Source: Cladorhizidae sp. MBARI D1340-BT2
Lineage: Eukaryota > Porifera > Demospongiae > Poecilosclerida > Cladorhizidae
Direction of reading: 5' to 3'
Length of the DNA: 64,000 nt
Assembly (NCBI GenBank): GCA_028752905.1
Contig: JAQNBH010000013.1
Location: 13,109,816-13,173,815, forward strand
The position numbers and the translations under genes are program-made. Of the stretch, positions 12,690-24,200 are shown in pieces. Numbering within the stretch: position 1 is the stretch's first letter; each line of letters starts with the position of its first letter. The notes below the pieces were generated by a model, which saw nothing but the letters and a program-made list of their open reading frames with translations, had not been told where the DNA came from and did no database searches.

Positions 12690-13452
12690 AAAGGAAGAGA
12701 AAATGGCTGACATGTCAGTCACTAGACACTGATATAAGCTGAAAGAAAATGGCTGACACGTCAGTCACTACACACTGATATAAGCTGAAAGAAAATGGCT
12801 GACATGTCAGTCGCTACACTGATATAAGCTGAAAGAAAATGGCTGACATTGATATAAGCTGAAAGAAAATGGCTGACATGTCAGTCGCTACACACTGATA
12901 TAAGCTGAAAGAAAATGGCTGACATGTCAGTCGCTACACACTGATATAAGCTGAAAGGAAATGGCTGACATGTCAGTCGCTACACACTGATATAAGCTGA
13001 AAGGAAATGGCTGACATGTCAGTCGCTACACACTGATATAAGCTGAAAGAAAATGGCTGACATGTCAGTCGCTACACACTGATATAAGCTGAAAGAAAAT
13101 GGCTGACATGTCAGTCGCTACACACTGATATAAGCTGAAAGAAAATGGCTGACATTGATATAAGCTGAAGGAAAATGGCCGACATGTCAGTCGCTACACA
13201 CTGATATAAGCTGAAAGAAAATGGCTGACATATCAGTCGCTACACACTGATATAAGCTGAAAGAAAATGGCAGACATGTCAGTCACAACACACTGATACA
13301 GTGTAAGCTGAAAGAAAATGGCTGACATGTCAGTCGCTACACACTGATATAAGCTGAAAGAAAATGGCTGATATGTCAGTCGCTACACACTGATATAAGC
13401 TGAAAGAAAATGGCTGACATGTCAGTCGCTACACACTGATATAAGCTGAAAG
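12690..13452. repeat. 46-bp minisatellite with internal palindrome, about 16 copies
   Basis: The unit is gaaagaaaatggctgacatg plus tcagtcgctacacactgata plus taagct. It contains the perfect 12-bp palindrome ctgacatgtcag. Two truncated copies (near 12850 and 13155) jump from ctgacat straight to tgatataagct. Confidence 0.95.
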
Positions 13453-13802
13453 TCGAGCATTTACGGGACTATGAGACTATTGTTGCTTGCATCATGTAGT
13501 TGCACCCAATAGACTACTTGCTACGATTGTAGCATGGCTTGTGCAGATGTACTAAGAGTAAAAATGTTTAAATTTAGGACATGTGCTATGTAGTTGCACA
13601 TGGAGGGAAATGACAGCTGGAAAGTTGGGGGGGAGGAACCCAAAGCCAATGTAGTTCACCTTCGGTAAATCTGTCCATCTACCTCCCTCCTCCCTTTCCA
13701 GCATTCTATACCAGAGCCCGAGTCAGTGGTGGCTGGGTCACATCACCATCAGGCCTGGTCTATGCTGGCAGACAAGCAATAATGCTCATGCCAGCACTCT
13801 CT

Positions 13803-15022
13803 TTACACAGCAGCTGATTCTGATGACTCGGGAGACTGGGGTGAGAACAACATTACATGTCTATAGCCAGTGTGACTAGCATGGATTGCTGTGCAGAACA
13901 TTACATGTCTGTAGCTACTGTGAGTAGCATGGATTGCTGTGCAGAACATTACATATCTGTAGCTAGCATGGATTGCTGTGCAGAACATTACATATCTGTA
14001 GCTAGCATGGATTGCTGTGCAGAACATTACATGTCTGTAGCTACTGTGACTAGCATGGATTGCTGTGCAGAACATTACATGTCTGTAGCCACTGTGAGTA
14101 GCATGGATTGCTATGCAGAACTTGTACATAAGCACACCTCGACATAGCTCAACCACCAGGAATGATGCAGTTATGTGTACAGAGGTGTGGTTTGTTTTCA
14201 TTCGGTTAAATATTCACTGACAGGAGTCCGGGTCCAGCCTGGGAGAATATTCGTGACGAGAGCGGGGGGGGGAGGGGATTTGGAGAATATTCGAGGCCAT
14301 GGGGAGAATATATGCCATGGGGAGAATAGCCGTGCAGTGCATAGTGTACTTTGCTCTTTGCCGTACATTTGCAGATGGGATTATAACCGGAAATATGAGA
14401 CTTCCCGAAAATATCCTGCCACTCATTTAGGTCACCTTGTATACAGTATTAAACGGAACTCTAAAAGATAACTCTCGTGAGGCCTTGTTTATTTGTGATT
14501 CACAGAAGGTCTTTGTCAATTATTGTAGTGTATGTTACCATGCAATAGAACAAGGTTTAGCACTTTAGAAGTTCCTTACATCTTCCATCACTGTGCCTGG
14601 CACCAATTGCCCGTCAATCTGGATGTGCACAGCCATTCCAGCCTTCTTTACAGGGTAGTCATCACTCTTGGAGGCATGCAAAGTGTAATCTGGAGGCGCT
14701 TCACTGGATCCCACAGCACCGCCCAAAACAAGGGGTTCCGACAATTCTGTGAGCCCAGATCCAACACGTCTGGTCGAGTTTTCTGTGAGCACCAATGTGG
14801 CTGGTTGGGGGGAACAGTATGAAGGTGGGGGGCTAGCTCGGCCAGCCGAAGACGAACGGAGTACGCCATTGGAAGAAACAAATGAAGCAAAGACTACATC
14901 CTCATCCTCGCTCTCTCCGTCCAACGCCTGGTTTGATAACAACCTTCGCCCTTCCTCTGAATAGAAAACACGATGTTAGCTAACAAGAAAGATGAATACA
15001 GCTCAAACTTACCCACGCTCAT
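13803..15022 (-). CDS. Unrecognised 139-residue protein with PPxY and dileucine motifs (3 exons)
   Basis: Exons on the minus strand are 15022-15013 (10 nt), 14956-14580 (377 nt) and 13835-13803 (33 nt). Introns are GTAAG...CAG and GTAAGG...CAG, and all phases join. The product starts MSVEEGRRLLSNQALDG and ends SPESSESAAV. Visible features are an acidic dileucine (EGRRLL, residues 5-10), an acidic patch (GESEDED), and two PPxY-type motifs (PPSY, PPDY) of the kind bound by WW domains. There is no membrane segment and no domain I recognise. If the second intron is not removed, the frame would instead end five codons after residue 126, at VRNF. The start is supported by the short exon and clean donor. 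The gene is head-to-head with the kinase gene, suggesting shared regulation. A role as a WW or ubiquitin-ligase adaptor is only an inference from motifs. Confidence 0.55.
13855..14130. repeat. 37/52-bp minisatellite in the intron of the minus-strand gene
   Basis: Five or six units of gtagctactgtgactagcat plus ggattgctgtgcagaacatt plus acatgtct, with a shorter variant lacking actgtgactag. It lies between exons 2 and 3 of the minus-strand gene. Confidence 0.9.
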
Positions 15023-15238
15023 GGTCGATAGCACCCCTTATTGGTACGGCTAGGCCAAAAAAAAATCCTCAGTGTATATGACGTATGGAATTTCCCGTTT
15101 TATACAGTCATTTTTAGGGACTGTCCCTCAGACCGCCGTCCTACAGGAAAGTCAACCGTTGGACAGGTCTACGTCAGCAGTTTCCTAGTGTGAATCCTAT
15201 AACTGGAGTCAAGTTTTGTCGTCTGTCATCAAATCGCC
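15023..15238. promoter_or_regulatory. Probable bidirectional promoter
   Basis: This 216-bp gap separates the start codons of the minus-strand 139-residue gene and the MAP2K7-like gene. It is free of repeats, unlike most of the window. It contains a CRE-like TGACGTAT and a kappa-B-like GGAATTTCCC side by side. No canonical TATA box is placed for either gene. Promoter function is inferred from the divergent arrangement. Confidence 0.6.
15079..15096. promoter_or_regulatory. Adjacent CRE-like and kappa-B-like sites
   Basis: TGACGTAT occupies 15079-15086 and GGAATTTCCC 15087-15096. On the minus strand the latter reads GGGAAATTCC, which fits the Rel/NF-kappa-B consensus GGGRNWYYCC. ATF/CREB and Rel factors are known stress-response regulators. 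Binding here is not shown. Confidence 0.35.
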
Positions 15239-15248
15239 ATGGCCGCCC
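15239..15248 (+). CDS. MAP2K7: MAP2K7 exon 1 (10 coding nt)
   Basis: It encodes MAA plus the first base of Pro4, with a strong start context (cgccATGG) and donor C|GTAAGT. The coding part is the same length as in the divergent minus-strand gene. A second good start (accATGGG, Met8) lies in exon 2. Confidence 0.8.
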
Positions 15249-18200
15249 GTAAGTTCTAGTGGAATCAATAAAGTAGGCCTTTTATCAGCCCGCCCCCAGT
15301 TTATGTTGATGAGTCGCTGATATGAATCCCTTGTTTATGCTGAATGTATCCTGTGTAGATGTATGACAGTGTTCACTGGGTATGTTGCCCTTATTTATTA
15401 TAATTTTTTATAAATCCTACAAGCTCCTTCCACCATGGGTTTGTCTGGTCCAAAAAGACGTCAAAAGGTTCGACTTCCCCTGAGGACCCCGACCACCCCT
15501 GGATCGGCATCTCCTCTGGCTTTCACACCCACCCCAGCACCGTGAGTTATAGCTATTAGCATGTGTACTTGTAAGTAGCTTACATGCACAAGACAGATAG
15601 CCTTTCTTCTTCACTGCAATACTGCCAGTTCTGCAAGGGATAAAGAGTATCCTCCCATGACATCACCTTTCCACAGTGCTGCATCCTGACAAGCACGCAT
15701 GTACTAGATGCATGTGGGCAGCGGCAGCCCCCAGCATGATTATTGCACACATATACACAAATTATTGGAGTTACTTTTAATAATAATTTATTCTTCGTAT
15801 TTGGCTAGTATTGATAATACAGAACAGAATTGATGCTTTGAGGGGACCTATCTAGTAATAGTGGAATTTGTGGTCTAATGCCATGCTAAGTTCTCATGTC
15901 TCACTGGCTTTGATGTCAGGAGTTTCCACTGCTGAACAAATGTATACTTGACAAGTTCTTTTATCGCGTAGCTGAAATAGAAGCTAGCAGAATTGAAAGC
16001 TCAAATCTGCATCTTTATGCCCATGTAAGATTGTACAGTGGAATCTCGGTTACGAAGACCCCAATCAACCCAACAGCAAGGAGCATCGAGCGGGATATGA
16101 TCGTCACACCAGAAAGAAGATCACGAAGTTTTGCTGGTGAAGCTACGCCGATGAACTCAGTACTTCTACAAGCTCCTTAGTAGCAAAGAAGAGACACGAT
16201 TCCTAAAAACAACGTTATTCTTAGGTATAGAATTATTAGTGGATTCAGTCCAGGCACACTTGGTGGAATGGTATACATTTGTATTAGCAGCTATTAATAT
16301 TCAATACATGCATAGTCTACGACATTTGCTTGCTTTGGGAGACGGTGAAAGAGTCTTGTACCAGAGAGATGCCTGCAAAAGAGCATACTAGATGTGCACA
16401 AATACTAATACTCCTGCACTGTTAAACATGTTTAAATATGCATGACATCATTAAGATGTAATAGTTAGTCAAGAGTTACAAACGCCAATTTTCCTGAGGG
16501 TTCTACTGTTACCACTACACAGTGCAAGTGGTCAGTCCAGTTATGGGATGTCCAGTTCCATAGCTTCACTTTGTTTTCCAAGGTTGTTGTAGATGTGGTT
16601 AATTAACTCCATCCTGGGCTGATCGTTCTGAATTACTAATTAACGCCAGGGAATACTCACCTGCTTAGTACTGAAACTAGTATGCCACAAGCTTTCACTG
16701 TTGTTCTTAACTTTGTTTATATTTGGGATAGCTGACTGAAGTAGTGAGTTCTGAAAGTAGTCAAGTCTGAAAGCAGTTCATGTCAAGTGTAATTTGCAAT
16801 AGCCAACGTATTTGAGCTGAGAGAACAGATGATCATTAGTTTAAAAGCACCTCTGCGGTGATCACTGGGATCTAGACTGATCTGTCTGCACCCCACCATC
16901 CCACTTCCCCTCGCAGCAGAGGCTGATCCAGTGCAGCTAACGCAGGAGGGAATGTCTTCACTGATGATTGCCTGTCTAGTTGGTGGTGTCATCAGTGATG
17001 TTCCAGTGTGTGTGTGTGCATGCAGTGGTGTAGTGTGTGTGTGTGCATGCAGTGGTGTTCCAGTGTGTGTGTGTGCATGCAGTGGTGTGTGTGTGTGTGT
17101 GTGTGTGCATGCAGTGGTGTTCCAGTGTGTGTGTGTGCATGCAGTGGTGTTCCAGTGTGTGTGTGTGCATGCAGTGGTGTTCCAGTGTGTGTGTGTGCAT
17201 GCAGTGGTGTTCCAGTGTGTGTGTGTGTGCATGCAGTGGTGTTCCAGTGTGTATGTGTGCATGCAGTGGTGTTCCAGTGTGTGTGTGTGTGCATGCAGTG
17301 GTGTTCCAGTGTGTGTGTGTGTGCATGCAGTGGTGTGTGTGTGTGTGTGTGTGCATGCAGTGGTGTTCCAGTGTGTGTGTGTGCATGCAGTGGTGTTCCA
17401 GTGTGTGTGTGTGCATGCAGTGGTGTTCCAGTGTGTATGTGTGCATGCAGTGGTGTTCCAGTGTGTGTGTGTGTGCATGCAGTGGTGTTCCAGTGTGTGT
17501 GTGTGCATGCAGTGGTGTTCCAGTGTGTGTGTGTGTGCATGCAGTGGTGTGTGTGTGTGTGTGTGTGCATGCAGTGGTGTTCCAGTGTGTGTGTGCATGC
17601 AGTGGTGTTCCAGTGTGTGTGTGTGTGCATGCAGTGGTGTTCCAGTGTGTGTGTGCATGCAGTGGTGTTCCAGTGTGTGTGTGTGCATGCAGTGGTGTTC
17701 CAGTGTGTGTGTGTGTGCATGCAGTGGTGTTCCAGTGTGTGTGTGTGCATGCAGTGGTGTTCCAGTGTGTGTGTGTGTGCATGCAGTGGTGTTCCAGTGT
17801 GTGTGTGCATGCAGTGGTGTTCCAGTGTGTGTGTGCATGCAGTGGTGTTCCAGTGTGTGTGTGTGCATGCAGTGGTGTTCCAGTGTGTGTGTGCATGCAG
17901 TGGTGTTCCAGTGTGTGTGTGTGCATGCAGTGGTGTTCCAGTGTGTGTGTGTGCATGCAGTGGTGTTCACAGTGTGTGTGTGCGTGCAGTGGTGTTCCAG
18001 TGTGTGTGTGTGCATGCAATGGTGTTCCAGTGTGTGTGTGTGCATGCAGTGGTGTTCACAGTGTGTGTGTGCGTGCAGTGGTGTTCCAGTGTGTGTGTGT
18101 GCATGCAATGGTGTTCCAGTGTGTGTGTGTGCATGCAGTGGTGTTCTAGTGTGTGAGCATGTATACATGTATGTGTGCATGCATGCACAGTATGTAAGTA

Positions 18201-21200
18201 CTTACTGTACATTATTTAACAGGTCCCTTAAATATAATGGGCGTATGTAAACCGGGAATGGTCATCATGCTAATAAAGCTTAATATCGAGGAAAAGGCAG
18301 CAGGAAGCTAGAGGAAGGGTAACTGTCTGCACAGGCAAGTGCGGAGAAACTGCTGCATGATCTAGATGCGACAGGAAAGTATGATGCATTGCTACATATA
18401 GCTACTAAATTTTCCCACATGCTGTAGCTGTGGAGGTGTGATGCTATACATGAAAAACAGGTTTGCCTAACTGGAAATGATCTCACGATGAATCTGGAGA
18501 ATATCTGAGCTGGCTCTTGCCTCAACCTTGCACCAGTTTGGAATCTGTAAGAAATCAAAAAAAATCAAAAATTCTTCGCTTCTTCCCTAGCATTACAATA
18601 TAATATCATAATGCACACTTCAGTATTATATATATATATACATGTATATATACTGTGTTAAGCCTTCAGCTATGCTAGTGATGATAAATGGCTAGAGCAA
18701 GCGGATCTCAAACCAATATCTCGCTGTCCACCTCCTTTTACCCCTCAATGACGTGCATTGATAACTAGTAGCATATATTGTGGCATGTGCAGTTTGTATG
18801 TGAATAAACAGCTATGGGCTTGTCCGTGCGGCTGCTTTGTCGAGGCTATGAATATCAACAGAGTGTCGAGAGTACTGTTCCGAAAGCACATTCCACACGG
18901 TCTACTATTCTTGTGCTTATTCTAGTTGCTGCCAACCTGTCCACTTGCATCCTCCGAACATATCCGACATCACCATCAAGCTAGAAGAGTTCCGCATAGG
19001 AGTGAAAGTAAGACCCTTTACCAGATTACAACCCACACACATGCCTGCCAAGTACATCCAGATGTTGCGTGCTTGAACAGGTTTTTCTGGCGAGTGTTAG
19101 GCGTAATTATTTTCATAGAAATACAGGTTCCAGTCGAAGGACCTTGAGGTTCTCGGCTTCCTGGGGGAGGGGGCTTTCGGCACTGTGACTAAGATGTATT
19201 TCCGGGAGGCAGACACAAGAATGGCCGTCAAGGTAGTTCTATACTCTAATGCTGTCGTTCGATGGCTAAACAAGTTTGTGTTTGTAGAATGCATGCCCTT
19301 GGGGAGGTTCACTTGCCTGGCATCTGCTTGTCACCAAAACCACGAGCCATGTATATGCCAGATGGACCGTATTCCTGGTATCTGACTGTCTCCAAGACCA
19401 TGAGCCATACATGTATATGCCAGATGGACCGTATTTCCTCGAATGGTCACTGCGGGGTTCAAATAGCCTCAGGTGCCTTACATTAAACGAGGGAAAGATG
19501 CAATTGATGGGCGTACACAATTACCCCCACAAGCCCGGGCTATAGGCATGTGCAAGCTCATTTAGCCTTTCACAACGGCTCCCCCCAGTCATGGTTGAGT
19601 TCCGAGTCAACAAATGCTAGCACAATATAGATTTAGGGGAAATAATAATGGCTGGGGCATGAACAATGTTCAAAAAAAGTTTGCTAGTCCTCCGTGTCTA
19701 GTGTGTTCGTCACCATCGAGGCATCTGAGAAAGTCTAGTGTGTTGTTAGTTTCCAGTTCTTCGTCGTCACGATCGAGGCATCTGAGGAAGGGTCGCTAGA
19801 AACCTGCTTCTCTATTTCCAGCTTGGGATGAGCTCAGTAATTTGTGGTGCAGGTTCTCTCTGCTTTAAGCGGTGAATTTCATCATCCTCATTGTCATCCT
19901 CCTCATGTTCTCGACCTTCAGCTTGGAATTAAAATTCATTTGTGCATGCGTGAGACGAGCGCATGTTGCGAATACTATTGGAGGGTGAACTCTATTTTGT
20001 TCAGACCTCGTAATGGGGTGAACACTGTTCTAGGGTGGACACTATTGGAGCGTTAACTCTATTTTGTTCAGATTTCGTAATGGGGTGAACACTGTTCTAG
20101 GATGGACACTATTGGAGGGTGAACTCTATTTTGTTCAGACTTCGTAATGGGGTGAACACTGTTCTAGGGTGGACACTATTGGAGGGTGAACTCTATTTTG
20201 TTCAGACCTCGTAATGGGGTGAACAGTGTTCTAGGGTGGACACTATTGGAGGGTGAACTCTATTTTGTTCAGACTTCATAATGGGGCAAACACTGTTCTA
20301 GGGTGGACACTTGGAGGGAGAACTCTATTTTGTTCAGACCTCGTAATGGGGTGAACAATGTTCTAGGGTGGACACTATTGGAGGATGAACTCTATTTTGT
20401 TCAGACCTCGTAATGGGGTGAACAGTGTTCTAGGGTGGACACTATTGGAGGGTGAACTCTATTTTGTTCAGACTTCATAATGGGGCAAACACTGTTCTAG
20501 GGTGGACACTATTGGAGGGAGAACTCTATTTTGTTCAGACCTCGTAATGGGGTGAACACTGTTCTAGGATGGATACTATTGGAGGGTGAACTCTATTTTG
20601 TTCAGACTTTGTAATGGGGCAAACACTGTTCGAGGATGGATACTATTGGAGGGTGAACTCTATTTTGTTCAGACCTCGTAATGGGGCAAGCACTGTTCGA
20701 GGGTGGATGCTATTGGAGGGTGAATACCCTTAGAGGAAATATGGTAGGTGGAGCTATGCTTGTCTCCAATTATAGCAGCTCGTATATCACCTGCTGGATT
20801 GAAAGGACTTATTAACGTAAACAGTGGCTGTTAATTTATTTCCGTTGCTTGTTGTGACTTTTCTTTTCTAGAGTAGAGATCAAAGTGGAGATGCTTCCTT
20901 GCCTGCACTCCACAACTATAATATTTCAAGTTTTTTCTGAAAGCTCAACGCCATTCAACACCTGCCATGTGATGATCAGAACAATGGGACAGAGTCCGAC
21001 AACAACTAGCAGAGCCAACAAAGAACACCATTGTTCATGATGATGCAAGGGGTCACTCACAGTTAGAAGCCAACACTCTATTAGCACCCATTTGATGGCA
21101 ATTGCTTGTGGATTGGTCTTCCATGCCCACCTAGAGATGCCACAAGCAGCATAGCTAGCGAATAACCGACCAGTTATCACTTTGTCCGAATCAGCACGAC

Positions 21201-24200
21201 CACCGAGACCATATACCCGAAGTATGTGGAACAATGGTCGCTAACTTCACACAGCTTGCCTGCTGTTGAGGCGAAATGGAAATGCCGCCAATGTTTATAG
21301 AAGCGTTTCTATTTATGCCGACAAAGTGAAAAATTACAAGAACCTTCTCAATAATCAACTTGAAATTGTATTCTCTCGATGTTTCAACTAGATGTTCTAG
21401 CCTTCATCAGGAATGACAAAAAGTGAAAAATGACCAATAAAAAAACCCATGGCATCTGACACCCCCATTGTACAAACGTGAATCTTGAGGTCAAAGTGCA
21501 ATTAAAAATGGGTCCATACAAATGCACGAACAATAACATGACACAATAACCCTCTCAATAATCAACTTGAAATTGTTCTCTCTCGACGTTTTGACCAGCT
21601 GCTCTAGCATCACTGTTCAAGGGTGGTGGAAGGCGGACGCTACTTTGTGCACTTTGTAATGGGATGAACTGAAGGCTAGAGCATCTGTTCGAAACGTCGA
21701 GAGAGTACAACTTCAAGTTGATTATTGAGAAGGTATTGTCAAAGTGAGAGTTCATTGAGAACATCTTATTTTTGGCGCTGTGATTATCAGGCTTGTGCTG
21801 CCACTATGTGTTCTAGTGTATCATGGCTGTGTGTGCTTGTTGTACTGTGGTAGAAAATCCCTATGCGTGAGATGCGTGCCACCGAAAAGAGCGACATCGT
21901 GGAGCTGGCTCTGACCATGCAGACGGGAATATGTCCCTACATCGTCGGCTTCTATGGTTGTCTCATCCGGGATGTGAGTTTGTGCGTACGGGAGTAGGGG
22001 AGGGTGAAGCAAAGGGAGGAGGGATGGGAGGAGCTAGGATTAGAGTTAGGGTTAGGATTAGAGTTAGAGTTAAGATTAAGGTGAGGGTTAGGACTAGTGT
22101 TAGGGGTAGGATTAAGGTGAGGGTTAGGGCTAGGATTATGCAATCCCTAACCCACACCCTAGAGGGTTCAGGGTGAGGTAGGATTAGAGTTAGGGGTAGG
22201 ATTAAGCCTTAAGGTGAGGGTTAGGGCTGGGATTAGAGTTTGGGATTAGAGTTTGGGGTAGGATTAAGGTGAGGGTTAGGACTAGGATTATGCAAAAGTT
22301 AAGGGCTAGGATCAGGCATAGCTTAGACTAGAATTAAGGCTAAATGCTGCTTCACAACACGACACTGGCCAAGCGTTGCGTGTAGTCAATTGGCCTTTGA
22401 CCCTCGAATCGCGCTCAACAAAGTTGGACACTGATTGGTCCGATGCTGCATTTCAGACGCTGGATTAGAACTTTTTTCTAATCCGGCAATCAGAACATCG
22501 CATGTCCATCTTTGTTGAGCGGCGGTTCGGGTCAAAGGTCAATTGACAACACAATGCACTGCTCGGCCAGTGTCCTGTTGTGCCCTAAGATTAGGACAAG
22601 TGTTAGGGCTAGAATTAGGGCAAGGCTTAGGGCTAAGATTAAGGCAAGAGTTTTAAGTTAATGCGAGGGCTAGGGCTAAGGTTAATTGTTTGGGGTTGAT
22701 AGAATATATATCCGCATGTGTGAGCTTCTTTCACTTCCAGACGATAGCAAATATATCCGCACAAAGATTGCAACTTGGAAGACACTACAAAATAGCTTGC
22801 ACATTGAAATCTACGTCAAGCTGTTGTCTAGCAAGGCTGTGTATCTAACCAGGGTGAAATCTAATCAGTCAAGCAGTTGTCTAGCTAAGCTGTATCTAAC
22901 CAGGGTGAAATCTAATCAGTCAAGCTGTTGTCTAGCCAGGCTGTATCTAACCAGGGTGAAATCTAATCAGTCAAGCTGTTGTCTAGCCAGGCTGTATCTA
23001 ACCAGGGTGAAATCTAATCAGTCAAGCTGTTGTCTAGCAAGGCTGTGTATCTAACCAGGGTGAAATCTAATCAGTCAAGCTGTTGTCTAGCCAGGCTGTA
23101 TCTAACCAGGGTGAAATCTAATCAGTCAAGCTGTTGGCTGGCAAGGCTGTATCTAACCAGGGTGAAATCTAATCAGTCAAGCTGTTGTCTAGCCAGGCTG
23201 TATCTAACCAGGGTGAAATCTAATCAGTCAAGCTGTTGTCTAGCAAGGCTGTATCTAATCAGTCAAGCTGTTGTCTAGCAAGGCTGTATCTAACCAGGGT
23301 GAAATCTAATCAGTCAAGCTGTTGGCTGGCAAGGCTGTATCTAACCAGGGTGAAATCTAATCAGTCAAGCTGTTGTCTAGCCAGGCTGTATCTAACCAGG
23401 GTGAAATCTAATCAGTCAAGCTGTTGTCTAGCAAGGCTGTATCTAACCAGGGTGAAATCTAATCAGTCAAGCTGTTGTCTAGCCAGGCTGTATCTAACCA
23501 CAGTGAAATCTAATCAGTCAAGCTGTTGTCTAGCCAGGCTGTATCTAACCAGGGTGAAATCTAATCAGTCAAGCTGTTGGCTAGCCAGGCTGTATCTAAC
23601 CCTGCTCCAAGAGAACAACACTGCAGTTGCTGGAATGGAGAGGCTTATATTGCAAATGTCAGCGTTGAAATGTGAGATTCCCAATGGCAAGCATCCTCGA
23701 CAAGCAAAAGGCTAAGCAGTTACAATAATGGCTAGTTCTAGCTGAAGGCACAAAGGATTTCATATATAAAGTGGAAGTGCTCTGAGGGGGAATCATTGCC
23801 TGCCACTAGAGCTTGAAGACCGAGGTATTGGGATAGCCAGGAGCTAAAATAACTGCTATAATCATTGACCTAAATGCTAGCACGGTAGGGAAGCAAAAAA
23901 GCATTCCAAGAGTTTTGTTTACTTTTATTGTAGCTAGGCTGTAGCTGGCATAGCAACAGTGCTTACCTGATGGAGCCCTCAAGCCAGCCATGAAGAAGGC
24001 ACCCCTTGACTCTTGCTGTTTTCTACTCACTTGAAATAAGTCAGGCTGCTTAATGTTTGGCCCTAAAGAGTTAAGCAAAGGTTGAGTTAGTGCTAGGGTT
24101 GGGGCAAGGATTTGGGCTAGGGTTAAGGCAAGGGTTAGTGCTAAGGTTAAGGGAAGGGTTAAGTTAGATTAGGGTTGAGGCAAGGGTTGAGTTAGTGCTA

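Noticed and set aside
13811..13840. Plus-strand mini-exon reading ADSDDSGDWG between acag and gtgagaac
   Set aside because: The same bases read on the minus strand fit the phase of the divergent gene and end in a stop. No plus-strand partner exon was found.
16783..18250. Long His/Thr and Cys/Val repeat frames on both strands
   Set aside because: They come from a GT minisatellite inside the kinase intron. Several overlapping frames are open at once.
20926..21234. 102-residue minus-strand protein with one hydrophobic segment
   Set aside because: No homology that I recognise, no splice or promoter support, and it sits in a kinase intron.
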